A DNA stretch of 64,000 nucleotides. Origin: Methylotenera sp. GTDB lineage: Bacteria > Pseudomonadota > Gammaproteobacteria > Burkholderiales > Methylophilaceae. Within the stretch, counting starts at the first letter, position 1. Every line of letters starts with the position of its first letter. The notes under the pieces were generated by a model that saw only the letters and a list, made by a program, of their open reading frames with translations, made no database searches and was not told where the DNA came from. The stretch covers positions 186,001-250,000 of the forward strand of contig JAKFVD010000017.1 of NCBI GenBank assembly GCA_021732365.1, written 5' to 3'. A program made the translations under genes and the position numbers. This document shows positions 47,846 to 56,288 of this stretch, piece by piece.

Positions 47846-48334
47846 TTAACGGATTTTTTGCTTGTTTTGATAGGGTATATAGACTGTGCGTTGCAACCAT
47901 AAGCGCAACTTAACCGATTCTGCATGCTGACTTTTTTGCAATAATGTTTGCAAATAGGATTCTGAGTAAAGCCATAATTTTTCGCGCTTATCGTAAAAAT
48001 AGTCGCAAGCTTTAGCCTGCCTGCGGGCTATTTCACTCACGCTTAAACCCACAATCGGCAATATATCTTCATCAACAACCCAAAGCGCATCATTTGCCTC
48101 AACAACACGCACTTGCACTTGATTAAAAGCATAATATCGCCCTTGAAAAGGCTTCAGCGGCGCATCTGCACACACATGATAAAGCCACAACAATAAACCC
48201 AGAATTGGCTTTGCAAGCAGAGCGCCCCACAACACAACCACAACTACCGCACTTGCACCCATATATTGAATCGCTAAATGTGTGAGTGCCGCACAAATTG
48301 CTACGCCTAAAGCATAATGAACAATTACTTTCAT
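47846..48334 (-). CDS. Unknown membrane protein upstream of rnpB
   Basis: 162 aa, not recognised. Seen: two hydrophobic helices in the first 55 residues (IVHYALGVAICAALTHLAI and AVVVVVLWGALLAKPILGLLLWLY), then a soluble part with FNQVQVRVVEANDALWVVDEDI and a basic C-terminus. The predicted soluble half looks beta-rich. It starts 27 bp after pyrC in the same direction. ATG at 48334 is used; the TTG three codons earlier is unlikely. Confidence 0.7.
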   Translation of the reverse strand: MKVIVHYALGVAICAALTHLAIQYMGASAVVVVVLWGALLAKPILGLLLWLYHVCADAPLKPFQGRYYAFNQVQVRVVEANDALWVVDEDILPIVGLSVSEIARRQAKACDYFYDKREKLWLYSESYLQTLLQKSQHAESVKLRLWLQRTVYIPYQNKQKIR

Positions 48335-48361
48335 TCGTTGCAATCAATTAAAATAATAGCC

Positions 48362-49408
48362 TTAGTCGTGCGAAACTCTCCAACCTAACAGCTGCCCTGC
48401 TCTTAAAGGCACAAGCGCATCGTTATCAAACGGCAAAGTGTATGGGACTTGCCAAGATTCTTTCACCAAAGTGATTTGCTCACTGTTACGCGGCAAACCA
48501 TAAAAATCTGCGCCATAAAAACTGGCAAACCCTTCTAGCTTATCCAGCGCATTGGCATTTTCAAAGGCTTCCGCATATAGCTCCATGGCTGTATGCGCGG
48601 TATACATACCTGCGCAGCCACAAGCGGCTTCTTTGGTATGCTTGGCATGCGGTGCGCTGTCGGTGCCTAAAAAGAATTTTGCATTGCCAGAAGTGGCGGC
48701 TTGCACTAAGGCAATGCGATGCTCTTCACGCTTTAAAATGGGTAGGCAGTAATGATGTGGCTGAATGCCACCTTTAAACATATCGTTACGGTTCATCAAT
48801 AAGTGATGCGCGGTAATCGTTGCTGCAACGTTATTGGGCGCAGCATACACAAAATCAGCCGCATCTTTAGTGGTGATATGCTCAAACACGATTTTTAATG
48901 CTGGAAACTTGTTAAGTAAGGGCGACATGTTGCGCTCGATAAACACTTTTTCGCGGTCAAACACGTCCACATCGCTATCGGTTACTTCTGCATGCGTCAA
49001 CAAAGGCATGCCCAGTTTTTCCATCGTTTCTAGCGCTTTAACGCAATGACCTAAATTGGTCACTCCAGAATCTGAATTGGTTGTGGCTCCCGCAGGGTAT
49101 AACTTAACGCCATGCACGATTCCGCTGGCTTTGGCGAGTGCAATTTCTTCTGCTGTGGTGTTGTCGGTTAAATACAACGTCATTAGCGGTTCAAAGCTTA
49201 AGCCTGCTGGCAATACATCTAAAATGCGTTGCCTGTAAGCAATCGCCAATTCAGTTGTGGTGACTGGCGGACGCAAATTTGGCATCACAATCGCCCGCGC
49301 AAATTGTTTGGCAGTATCTGGCAGCACCGCTTTTAGCGCAGCACCATCTCTTAAATGCAAATGCCAGTCATCTGGGCGGGTAATCGTTAGCGTCTTTATA
49401 TCGGTCAT
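48362..49408 (-). CDS. pyrC: Dihydroorotase (class II)
   Basis: Zinc amidohydrolase cyclising carbamoyl-aspartate to dihydroorotate in pyrimidine synthesis. 348 aa, E. coli PyrC type. Seen: the metal motif [27 protein letters not shown] with the carbamylated Lys, [21 protein letters not shown], and [15 protein letters not shown]. It follows rsmI by 27 bp. Confidence 0.96.
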   Translation of the reverse strand: MTDIKTLTITRPDDWHLHLRDGAALKAVLPDTAKQFARAIVMPNLRPPVTTTELAIAYRQRILDVLPAGLSFEPLMTLYLTDNTTAEEIALAKASGIVHGVKLYPAGATTNSDSGVTNLGHCVKALETMEKLGMPLLTHAEVTDSDVDVFDREKVFIERNMSPLLNKFPALKIVFEHITTKDAADFVYAAPNNVAATITAHHLLMNRNDMFKGGIQPHHYCLPILKREEHRIALVQAATSGNAKFFLGTDSAPHAKHTKEAACGCAGMYTAHTAMELYAEAFENANALDKLEGFASFYGADFYGLPRNSEQITLVKESWQVPYTLPFDNDALVPLRAGQLLGWRVSHD

Positions 49409-49435
49409 TTTTGAATATTTTCTTTAAATCAGTTT

Positions 49436-50302
49436 TTACAATTCAACTTTGGCATTTTTTAGGGTCAGTGCAAATTCGTACAAATCATTCTTCTTTTCTT
49501 GCGTGATTTCAGCGGTCAACTTTACCGCTTGTTTAAGCGGCAAATCAGCTAGTAGCAATTTTAATACGCGAACCGTTTCTTCTGAAAACTCTTCAGCTTC
49601 TTTTACTGCGGCAGCCTCAATCAACAGCACAAATTCGCCGCGCTGTTGATTGGTATCAGCCTCTAGCCAAGCTTTAGCATCGGCCAAATGACAACTGTAA
49701 ATTGTCTCAAAAGTTTTGGTTAACTCTCTGGCAAACGTAACGCGGCGCCCTGCACCCAATACGTTTGCCATATCATTCACGCTTTCCACAATGCGGTGCG
49801 GCGCTTCATAAAATACCAATGTCACCGTTTGCGCTTTTAATGCCTCTAGCGCTTTGCGTCTAGCTGCGCCACTTGCAGGTAAAAATCCATGAAATAAAAA
49901 GCCATTTTCCGCAATGCCTGATGCGGATAAGGCCGCAATCACTGCGCTCACACCCGGAATCGGCACTACCTTAATGCCTGCTTTGCGCACAAAATCCACC
50001 ACCACCGCGCCTGGATCGCTAATGCCTGGCGTGCCGGCATCGGTCACCAAGGCAATGTTTTCACCTGCGTTTAATTGCGCCAATAATTTTTCTGCCGATT
50101 GATGCTCGTTATGCTCATGCACCGCGATTAATTTTTTGCTGATGCCAAAATGCGACAACAATCCAGAAGTGTGGCGCGTATCTTCTGCCGCGATTGCATC
50201 AACAGCTTTGAGTATTTCGAGCGCGCGCAAAGTAATATCGCCTAAATTGCCGATTGGCGTTGCGACAACATATAATGTGCTATTGGTTTTTAAATCGCTC
50301 AT
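49436..50302 (-). CDS. rsmI: 16S rRNA (cytidine-1402-2'-O) methyltransferase
   Basis: SAM-dependent tetrapyrrole-methylase-fold enzyme that 2'-O-methylates C1402, the same nucleotide RsmH modifies on N4. 288 aa. Seen: LYVVATPIGNLGDITLRALEIL, AEDTRHTSGLL, EHNE, LVTDAGTPGISDPG, PIPGVSAVIAALSASGI, FHGFLP and FYEAPHRI. Divergent from yraN with 49 bp between them, an arrangement common in proteobacteria. Confidence 0.95.
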   Translation of the reverse strand: MSDLKTNSTLYVVATPIGNLGDITLRALEILKAVDAIAAEDTRHTSGLLSHFGISKKLIAVHEHNEHQSAEKLLAQLNAGENIALVTDAGTPGISDPGAVVVDFVRKAGIKVVPIPGVSAVIAALSASGIAENGFLFHGFLPASGAARRKALEALKAQTVTLVFYEAPHRIVESVNDMANVLGAGRRVTFARELTKTFETIYSCHLADAKAWLEADTNQQRGEFVLLIEAAAVKEAEEFSEETVRVLKLLLADLPLKQAVKLTAEITQEKKNDLYEFALTLKNAKVEL

Positions 50303-50351
50303 TTCACCATTTTAAGCCAAAGCGCTATTAATCATCTAAAAAATAAACTTA

Positions 50352-50705
50352 ATGAGATTAAATCAAGATAATTTAGGGTTAGCCGCAGAAAAATTAGCTG
50401 AAACTTTTTTGGTCGGTCATGGACTTAAATTATTGACACGCAATTATCACTGCCGTTTTGGTGAAATTGATTTGATTATGCTTGACGCCAAAACACTGGT
50501 GTTTGTTGAGGTGCGATTAAGAACAAATACGCAGTTTGGCAGCGCTGGCAATAGCATTACCCCTCAAAAAATGCAAAAACTTATCCTAACAGCACAACAT
50601 TACCTACAATTACATGGCGAACAGCCATGCCGCTTTGATGCCATCTTAATGCATGCAGTTGATACAAAATCAATTGAGTGGGTGCGTAATGCATTTGACG
50701 CATAA
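50352..50705 (+). CDS. yraN: UPF0102 (YraN) family protein
   Basis: 117 aa putative endonuclease-fold protein. Seen: LGLAAEKLAETFLVGHGLKLLTRNYHCRFGEIDLIM with the PD-(D/E)xK-like GEIDLI core, then VFVEVRLRT, the typical EVK-like motif, here with Arg instead of Lys (VEVRLR, as in many YraN), and ITPQKMQKLILTA. Biological role unproven. Same direction as the BON lipoprotein 45 bp later. Confidence 0.9.
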   Translation: MRLNQDNLGLAAEKLAETFLVGHGLKLLTRNYHCRFGEIDLIMLDAKTLVFVEVRLRTNTQFGSAGNSITPQKMQKLILTAQHYLQLHGEQPCRFDAILMHAVDTKSIEWVRNAFDA

Positions 50706-50750
50706 AGGGCGTATGATGCGCAAAAATTACCTGTCTTTTTGGAGCAAGCA

Positions 50751-51323
50751 ATGAATTTAATCTTGAAATTTGTATTAGCAGCAACTTTAATGAGCCAACT
50801 GGCCGCTTGTGTGCCTGTAGTCGTTGGCGGCGCAGCTGCTGGCGGCGCTGTGGCGGCAGATAGGCGTACTTCTGGTTTTTATGTAGAAGATGAAAATATT
50901 GAGTTAAAAGCAGTTAAAAAAATGGAAACCAATTTGGGTGAAGAAGCGCATGTGAATGTGACTAGCTATAATCGTAATGTGCTACTAACGGGCGAAGTGC
51001 CAGATGCAGAGCGTTTAGCCAAGGCAGAAGCCTTACTAAAAGAAATTGCAAATATTCGTGCAGTGACCAATGAAATTGTTATTGCACCAAAAAGTACGAT
51101 TGGTTCGCGCGGTAACGACACTTTTATTACCTCTAAAGTGAAAACAAAATTTGTCACCGAAAATAAATTTCCAGCCAATTACGTTAAAGTGGTCACCGAA
51201 AATGGTGTGGTTTATTTGCTGGGCCTTGTGACACAAGCAGAGGGTGATGCTGCCGTAGAAATTGCGCGCAACACAGATGGCGTGAGTAAAGTCGTTAAAG
51301 TATTTGAATACATCAATCCGTAA
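50751..51323 (+). CDS. Two-BON-domain lipoprotein, DolP/YraP-like
   Basis: 190 aa. Seen: lipoprotein signal with the lipobox LAAC near residue 20, a Gly/Ala-rich stretch, then two BON domains (about residues 45-110 with NVTSYNRNVLLTGEVPDAERL; 115-190 with SKVKTKFVTENKFPANYVKV...VVYLLGLV). This is the architecture of DolP (YraP), an outer-membrane lipoprotein that binds anionic lipids and helps envelope integrity; its position next to yraN and rsmI matches the E. coli yraM-yraN-diaA-dolP neighbourhood. GGAG before the ATG at 50751 sets the start. Confidence 0.9.
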   Translation: MNLILKFVLAATLMSQLAACVPVVVGGAAAGGAVAADRRTSGFYVEDENIELKAVKKMETNLGEEAHVNVTSYNRNVLLTGEVPDAERLAKAEALLKEIANIRAVTNEIVIAPKSTIGSRGNDTFITSKVKTKFVTENKFPANYVKVVTENGVVYLLGLVTQAEGDAAVEIARNTDGVSKVVKVFEYINP

Positions 51324-51342
51324 TCAGGCAAAGCGATATTAA

Positions 51343-51642
51343 ATGACAAAGAAAAATGTGGAAATTATTATTGAAGGCTTAACGCGTGCGGGCAAACCAT
51401 TTCGCCCAAGCGATTGGGTCGATAGAACCTGTAGTACTTATGCGAGTTTTGGGCCTGATAAAAAACTGGTGTACTCACCTTATTTAAAACCAAAAGTGAT
51501 GAACGGTGTGCGCTGTTTGGCAGTGGATATGCGGCTAAAAGACAGCAGCCCAGAGGGTTTTGCGCAGTTAATGCAATTTGCTGATGAAAATCAGCTCAAT
51601 ATTTTGGATGCGGACGGCAATAATATTGCCGCGCCGACTTAA
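51343..51642 (+). CDS. DUF3579 family protein
   Basis: 99 aa small cytosolic protein typical of betaproteobacteria. Seen: VEIIIEGLTRAGKPFRPSDWVDR, YSPYLKPKVMNGVRCLAVD, and FAQLMQFADENQL. Function unknown. It starts 19 bp after the DolP-like gene and its stop codon is inside the following terminator stem. Confidence 0.85.
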   Translation: MTKKNVEIIIEGLTRAGKPFRPSDWVDRTCSTYASFGPDKKLVYSPYLKPKVMNGVRCLAVDMRLKDSSPEGFAQLMQFADENQLNILDADGNNIAAPT

Positions 51643-51674
51643 CACTAAAAATTCAGCTAATTTTTAGTGTTAAG
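51638..51674. terminator. Bidirectional terminator after DUF3579 gene
   Basis: A 16-bp perfect stem (51638-51653 with 51659-51674) around loop CAGCT, followed by six T on the plus strand. It lies between two convergent genes and includes the DUF3579 stop codon. Confidence 0.8.
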
Positions 51675-51683
51675 TTTTTTGAG

Positions 51684-52202
51684 TTATGGTTTTTTTGAGC
51701 CGTTACTCATGAAATCTTCAAGATACGCTTTAGTCACCAATCCGCGCTTGGTTTTAACCAAAACCCCGCGCGGATTGTAAATATAAGTGGTTGGCATCAC
51801 TTCGGCACTGCCGATCTGCTTAATCACATCATCATCGCCCAGAATAATCGGGTAAGACATCAGCATATCATCAACATACTCTGCCACTTCCTTTGTATCT
51901 TTGTAATCAAACACCACGCCTAGCAACATCACGTCTTTATTTTTACGGCTATCGTATAGCGCTACCAAGTCAGGCACCTCTTCTAAACAAGGCGGGCACC
52001 AAGTTGCCCAGTAATTAACAATCACCCATTTACCCTTGTATTGAGAAAGCGTGTGTTTTTTGCCCGCAGTATCTTTTAATGTAAAGTCTTTGCGTGCGAA
52101 TGAATCTGCAGCATGCACTGTAAAATTTAAGCTAAATAAAACAAAAATTGTGACGAGCCATGAAAACTGGTTTTTAGCTAGCATAGGTTTTTTCAATCTC
52201 AT
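51684..52202 (-). CDS. Exported TlpA/ResA-like thioredoxin
   Basis: 172 aa periplasmic thiol:disulfide oxidoreductase. Seen: N-terminal signal/anchor (FSWLVTIFVLFSLNFTVHA, cleavage near VHA-AD), TLSQYKGKWVIVNYWATWCPPC with the redox CPPC, and the cis-proline region EVMPTTYIYNPRGV. Such proteins reduce apo-cytochrome c or other exported thiols; the partner is not shown here. Start at 52202 or at the ATG six codons later. Confidence 0.88.
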   Translation of the reverse strand: MRLKKPMLAKNQFSWLVTIFVLFSLNFTVHAADSFARKDFTLKDTAGKKHTLSQYKGKWVIVNYWATWCPPCLEEVPDLVALYDSRKNKDVMLLGVVFDYKDTKEVAEYVDDMLMSYPIILGDDDVIKQIGSAEVMPTTYIYNPRGVLVKTKRGLVTKAYLEDFMSNGSKKP

Positions 52203-52370
52203 ATATAATCTAAGTTGATATTACAGTTATTCCAAAATTATTTCACGCGATTCAATGGTTTATAAATTTTGCAAATAAACATTTTATTTGCGTTTAATTG
52301 AATAGTTAATCATTTATAAAGTGACAAATTTTAAATTAACTCTTAATATAAAACATTGCGTGGAGTTTAT
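52203..52370. other. Divergent gap tlpA-like / PilZ-like gene
   Basis: 168 AT-rich bases with no gene and no clear hairpin; must carry both promoters. Confidence 0.4.
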
Positions 52371-53927
52371 ATGCCAATCAGTCTTAAGCTACCAAATTTA
52401 GATAGTAACCCAATTTTATTGGCCGAAACTCGCGCACATAAAATCAACGAATTTATTCAAAACCTGCCGTTTGGCGACCCGATTAGAGCGGCGACAGATT
52501 TAATTGAAGAGCTACAGATTATTAATAGCCAAAAGGTTGCTTTTACAAATCGGCTAAACGCACTTGAGTTATATCGCCCCTCTGCGATTCAAATTTACCA
52601 AGATTTAATTCCGCATTTTAGTAGCGCTAGCTTACCGATTTCAAAAAATGAGCAAGCATTTGCTGATGCTGCCGAGCAATTGTGGCAAGAGTTTGCATTC
52701 GGCTACAAGTTTGCGTTGGTCGATCTGCAAAACAAAATTCTTAATTTAGGCAGTAGCAAAACTACAGCACTCGTCATTCAACGTGCCATTCATGCTTGTA
52801 AAGAGATGATGCTAATTCATCACTTAACCTATGCTAGCGCGCCAGTTTCACTGTGGGGTGAACTACATCAGCTTTATTATTGCGCGCTGCAGCAATCTGC
52901 AGAAAAATTACCTGTTGCCGAACACTACACAAGTGCTAACGCCAGTTCGGTAAATGTGACTTATGCGCAAGCCTTACTGTTAAATTTAGCTAACCCGCAG
53001 CATCTCGCCAATCAAGACATTCTGAAAGTAGATGCCTATCTTGGCAATGTTGCTCATCAGGTCGAGTTAAGACCGCTGGGGTTGATTGAAAACCCTACCG
53101 GTGTATTTTTAGTGCCGCTTGACAGCACAAAACCACCGACTGCTTTTGTTAAAAACAAAGATATACCAGATGGCAGCACCGATATATTATTGGTCACCGT
53201 AAATTTAGCCAGACAAATTCATCAGCATATTAAGCTTTTGCAAGAGGGCGTTGTACCAAACGATGGTAGCATGCCAAAAAATGCCATTGAGAGTCATTTT
53301 GAAGACCTACTTGCACACTTAATCAAACAGTTTGGCAAAACCCCGCAGCGCTTATTTTCTAGAAGCAAAAAAAGTGACGGGGTAGAGCTGAGTATTGGCA
53401 TTAACACCACGCATCACTTAATTCGTGAAGTGGGTACCCAATTTAATGCCCAACAAGGCATTAGCGGGCTGGGTACAAATGGCGTTTACAGACCATCAAG
53501 ATGGCAAATTTTGAACGTAAGTGCTGGTGGTTATGCTTTGCGTAAATTCAATTCATCGATGGCCACCGCACACATTGGTGATGTCGTCGCGATGAAAGAC
53601 AACAATACCAAAACTTGGGAGTTAGCCGTACTGCGTTGGGCTAATGTAAACGAGTTAAAACAATTAGATGTTGGTTTACAGTTAATTTCACCTAGCGCAT
53701 CAGCTGTCAGTATTCGCGCAGATGACAACGCATTGGAAAGTGAAGCATTATTACTGCCCGAGCTGTCTGCTTTAAAACAGCCTGCCAGCATTATTACCGC
53801 TGTTGGTTTATGCAAAATCGGCAGTACCGTTGAGGTTCACTACAACAATACGGTAAGCAAGGTGCGCACGACAAAACTAGTAGAGCGCACAGCAAGTTTT
53901 GAGCGCTTTCAATACAGCTTGATATAA
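52371..53927 (+). CDS. Unknown protein with C-terminal PilZ-like domain
   Basis: 518 aa cytosolic protein found in betaproteobacteria and usually left as hypothetical. Seen: a long alpha-helical N-terminal part without signal or membrane helix, a middle with NLARQIHQHIKLL, and a C-terminal region (about residues 380-460) with WQILNVSAGGYALRK and WELAVLRWANVNELKQLDVGLQLI, which has the NxSxxG and beta-barrel look of PilZ domains that bind cyclic di-GMP. The Arg-rich PilZ lead motif is only weakly represented (YRPSRWQ). c-di-GMP binding is inferred. GGAG precedes the ATG at 52371. Confidence 0.7.
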   Translation: MPISLKLPNLDSNPILLAETRAHKINEFIQNLPFGDPIRAATDLIEELQIINSQKVAFTNRLNALELYRPSAIQIYQDLIPHFSSASLPISKNEQAFADAAEQLWQEFAFGYKFALVDLQNKILNLGSSKTTALVIQRAIHACKEMMLIHHLTYASAPVSLWGELHQLYYCALQQSAEKLPVAEHYTSANASSVNVTYAQALLLNLANPQHLANQDILKVDAYLGNVAHQVELRPLGLIENPTGVFLVPLDSTKPPTAFVKNKDIPDGSTDILLVTVNLARQIHQHIKLLQEGVVPNDGSMPKNAIESHFEDLLAHLIKQFGKTPQRLFSRSKKSDGVELSIGINTTHHLIREVGTQFNAQQGISGLGTNGVYRPSRWQILNVSAGGYALRKFNSSMATAHIGDVVAMKDNNTKTWELAVLRWANVNELKQLDVGLQLISPSASAVSIRADDNALESEALLLPELSALKQPASIITAVGLCKIGSTVEVHYNNTVSKVRTTKLVERTASFERFQYSLI

Positions 53928-54127
53928 GTGAATTAGTGTTGTTATACTATTGATAAGTTACTTTGTACTGAATATACAATCACTATAACTTACAAAGTTT
54001 TAATTATATTTTTGTTAATGTCTTGAAAATACGTTTAAAGACGCTATTTAAATAACAGAAATAATCATAATATTTAAGCTATCTTACATTATTCAGTCAA
54101 CCATCAAATTTCTACACTGAGGTCACC

Positions 54128-54454
54128 ATGAGCGAACACATTACCCATTTAAGCGATGCTGCTTTTGAGCAGGAAGTACTGCAATCTTCACTTCCTGTTT
54201 TAGTGGATTATTGGGCAGAATGGTGCGGACCTTGCAAAATGATTGCCCCAATTTTAGATGATATTAGTAAAGAGTATGCTGGCCGCTTAAAAGTGGCTAA
54301 GCTAAACATCGATGACAACCAGCAAACGCCACCAAAATACGGCATTCGCGGCATCCCAACTTTAATGCTATTTAAAAATGGCAATGTGGAAGCGACTAAA
54401 GTTGGCGCATTATCGAAATCACAATTAACTGCTTTTATTGATAGTAATATCTAA
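54128..54454 (+). CDS. trxA: Thioredoxin 1
   Basis: 108 aa cytosolic disulfide reductase. Seen: [20 protein letters not shown] with the WCGPC active site near residue 32, and cis-Pro [19 protein letters not shown] sits 4 nt before the ATG. A terminator hairpin follows; rho comes next, an order (trxA-rho) conserved across proteobacteria. Confidence 0.97.
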   Translation: MSEHITHLSDAAFEQEVLQSSLPVLVDYWAEWCGPCKMIAPILDDISKEYAGRLKVAKLNIDDNQQTPPKYGIRGIPTLMLFKNGNVEATKVGALSKSQLTAFIDSNI

Positions 54455-54492
54455 GTTATTCACTGCTCTATTATTGATAGTTTTGCAAAACC

Positions 54493-54530
54493 GTCTAGTT
54501 TCTAGCAGCCAATCAGAAACTAGACATTTT
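54493..54530 (+). terminator. Terminator between trxA and rho
   Basis: Perfect 11-bp stem GTCTAGTTTCT (54493-54503) / AGAAACTAGAC (54515-54525) with an 11-nt loop, then ATTTTTA. It lies in the rho leader, so it ends trxA transcription and could also be part of rho leader control. Confidence 0.7.
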
Positions 54531-54585
54531 TAATCACTTACATCACCTAAAATCCCTTAGTTAGTCCCTTCTAGAGAGTTCTCTC

Positions 54586-55845
54586 ATGCATTTATCTGAC
54601 CTAAAACACCTGCCCGTTACCGAATTAGTTGAAATGGCATTAACCAACGAAATTGAAAATGCTAGCCGCATGCGCAAGCAAGATTTGATTTTCGCTATTT
54701 TGAAAAACAAAGCAAAAAAAGGTGACAGCATTTTTGGTGATGGTACTTTAGAAGTCTTACAAGACGGATTTGGATTCTTACGCTCACCTGACACCTCTTA
54801 TTTAGCAGGGCCTGACGATATTTATGTATCACCTTCGCAAATTAGACGCTTTAATTTGCATACTGGCGATAGCATTCAAGGCGAGATTCGTACCCCTAAA
54901 GACGGTGAGCGTTATTTTGCACTAGTTAAAGTAGACCAAGTAAACGGTGAAGCGCCAGAAAACACCAAGCATAAGATTCTGTTTGAAAACTTAACACCAC
55001 TTTTCCCAACAATTCCCCTAACACTAGAACGCGAAATCCGCGGTGAAGAAAATATCACTAGCCGTGTAATTGATATGATTGCGCCAATTGGTCGCGGTCA
55101 ACGTGGCCTGTTAGTTGCCAGCCCCAAAAGTGGTAAAACGGTGATGATGCAAAATATCGCACATGCCATTACCGCTAATCATCCTGATGTGATTCTGATT
55201 GTATTGCTGATCGATGAGCGCCCCGAAGAAGTGACGGAAATGACGCGCTCAGTAAAAGGTGAAGTGGTTGCTTCCACCTTTGACGAACCAGCAACGCGCC
55301 ACGTGCAAGTGGCTGAGATGGTATTAGAAAAAGCCAAACGCCTGGTTGAACATAAAAAAGATGTGGTGATTTTGCTAGATTCGATTACGCGTTTAGCACG
55401 CGCTTACAACACCGTGATTCCTTCATCTGGCAAAGTATTAACAGGCGGTGTGGATGCCAATGCGCTACAGCGCCCTAAACGATTCTTTGGTGCAGCACGT
55501 AATATTGAAGAAGGCGGCTCACTCACCATTATTGCCACAGCGCTTGTCGATACTGGCTCGCGTATGGATGACGTGATTTATGAAGAATTTAAAGGTACCG
55601 GCAACATGGAAATCCATCTTGACCGTAAGATGGCTGAAAAACGCCTCTACCCTGCCATTAACGTCAATAAATCGGGCACACGTAAAGAAGAACTACTTAT
55701 CGAAAAAGACGTTCTGCAGAAAATTTGGGTATTACGCAAATTGCTTTACCCAATGGACGATTTGGAAGCGATGGAATTCTTGCTAGACAAAATCAAGGCC
55801 ACCAAAAACAATGCTGACTTTTTTGACAGCATGCGCAGAGGCTAA
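54586..55845 (+). CDS. rho: Transcription termination factor Rho
   Basis: Hexameric RNA-dependent ATPase/helicase ending transcription. 419 aa. Seen: N-terminal [20 protein letters not shown]-binding cold-shock fold [30 protein letters not shown] (split), Walker [14 protein letters not shown], Walker [18 protein letters not shown], and the Q/R loops with [20 protein letters not shown]. Length and motifs are those of E. coli Rho. Confidence 0.97.
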   Translation: MHLSDLKHLPVTELVEMALTNEIENASRMRKQDLIFAILKNKAKKGDSIFGDGTLEVLQDGFGFLRSPDTSYLAGPDDIYVSPSQIRRFNLHTGDSIQGEIRTPKDGERYFALVKVDQVNGEAPENTKHKILFENLTPLFPTIPLTLEREIRGEENITSRVIDMIAPIGRGQRGLLVASPKSGKTVMMQNIAHAITANHPDVILIVLLIDERPEEVTEMTRSVKGEVVASTFDEPATRHVQVAEMVLEKAKRLVEHKKDVVILLDSITRLARAYNTVIPSSGKVLTGGVDANALQRPKRFFGAARNIEEGGSLTIIATALVDTGSRMDDVIYEEFKGTGNMEIHLDRKMAEKRLYPAINVNKSGTRKEELLIEKDVLQKIWVLRKLLYPMDDLEAMEFLLDKIKATKNNADFFDSMRRG

Positions 55846-55944
55846 AACGTATATATATACAAACATACATTCATCTTGCCAAAAGCGTATTTTTGGCAGA
55901 TAATACGCGGCTTACTGCAACTGCTTAAATTTAGAGAGAAAAGC

Positions 55945-56145
55945 ATGAAAGCTGATACACATCCAAACTACCCAGAAATCAACGTTACTTGTAGCTGTGG
56001 TAGCAAATTTAAAACACGCTCTACGCATGGTCGTGACATGAGTATTGAGGTGTGTTCACAATGCCACCCGTTTTACACAGGCAAACAAAAAATATTAGAC
56101 ACGGCTGGCCGTGTTGAGAAATTTAAACAAAAATACGGCATGTAA
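55945..56145 (+). CDS. rpmE: 50S ribosomal protein L31, zinc-binding form
   Basis: 66 aa. Seen: [20 protein letters not shown] and [14 protein letters not shown]; the C-C...CxxC cysteines mark the zinc-containing (C+) L31. A purine-rich AGAGAGAA precedes the ATG at 55945; the longer upstream frame reads through untranslated leader. Its position after rho is the usual proteobacterial order. Confidence 0.96.
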   Translation: MKADTHPNYPEINVTCSCGSKFKTRSTHGRDMSIEVCSQCHPFYTGKQKILDTAGRVEKFKQKYGM

Positions 56146-56164
56146 TTGATTGTACGTGTTTTGC

Positions 56165-56191
56165 AAAAAAGGCAGCTTGGCTGCCTTTTTT
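56165..56191 (+). terminator. Terminator downstream of rpmE
   Basis: Perfect 12-bp stem AAAAAAGGCAGC / GCTGCCTTTTTT with a 3-nt loop; its stem is identical to that of the ppa terminator at 4643-4670. Confidence 0.88.
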
Positions 56192-56288
56192 ATTTGGGCA
56201 GCTAAGTTATCAGATTGCTTAAAAATAGCTAGCGCAAAAACAAGCAGTGTTAAAATAAAATTATATTCATATTACTCATCAACAAACT

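Noticed and set aside
47497..47900. Open frames of 62-114 codons on both strands
   Set aside because: They overlap the RNase P RNA, whose conserved core and end pairing explain the sequence.
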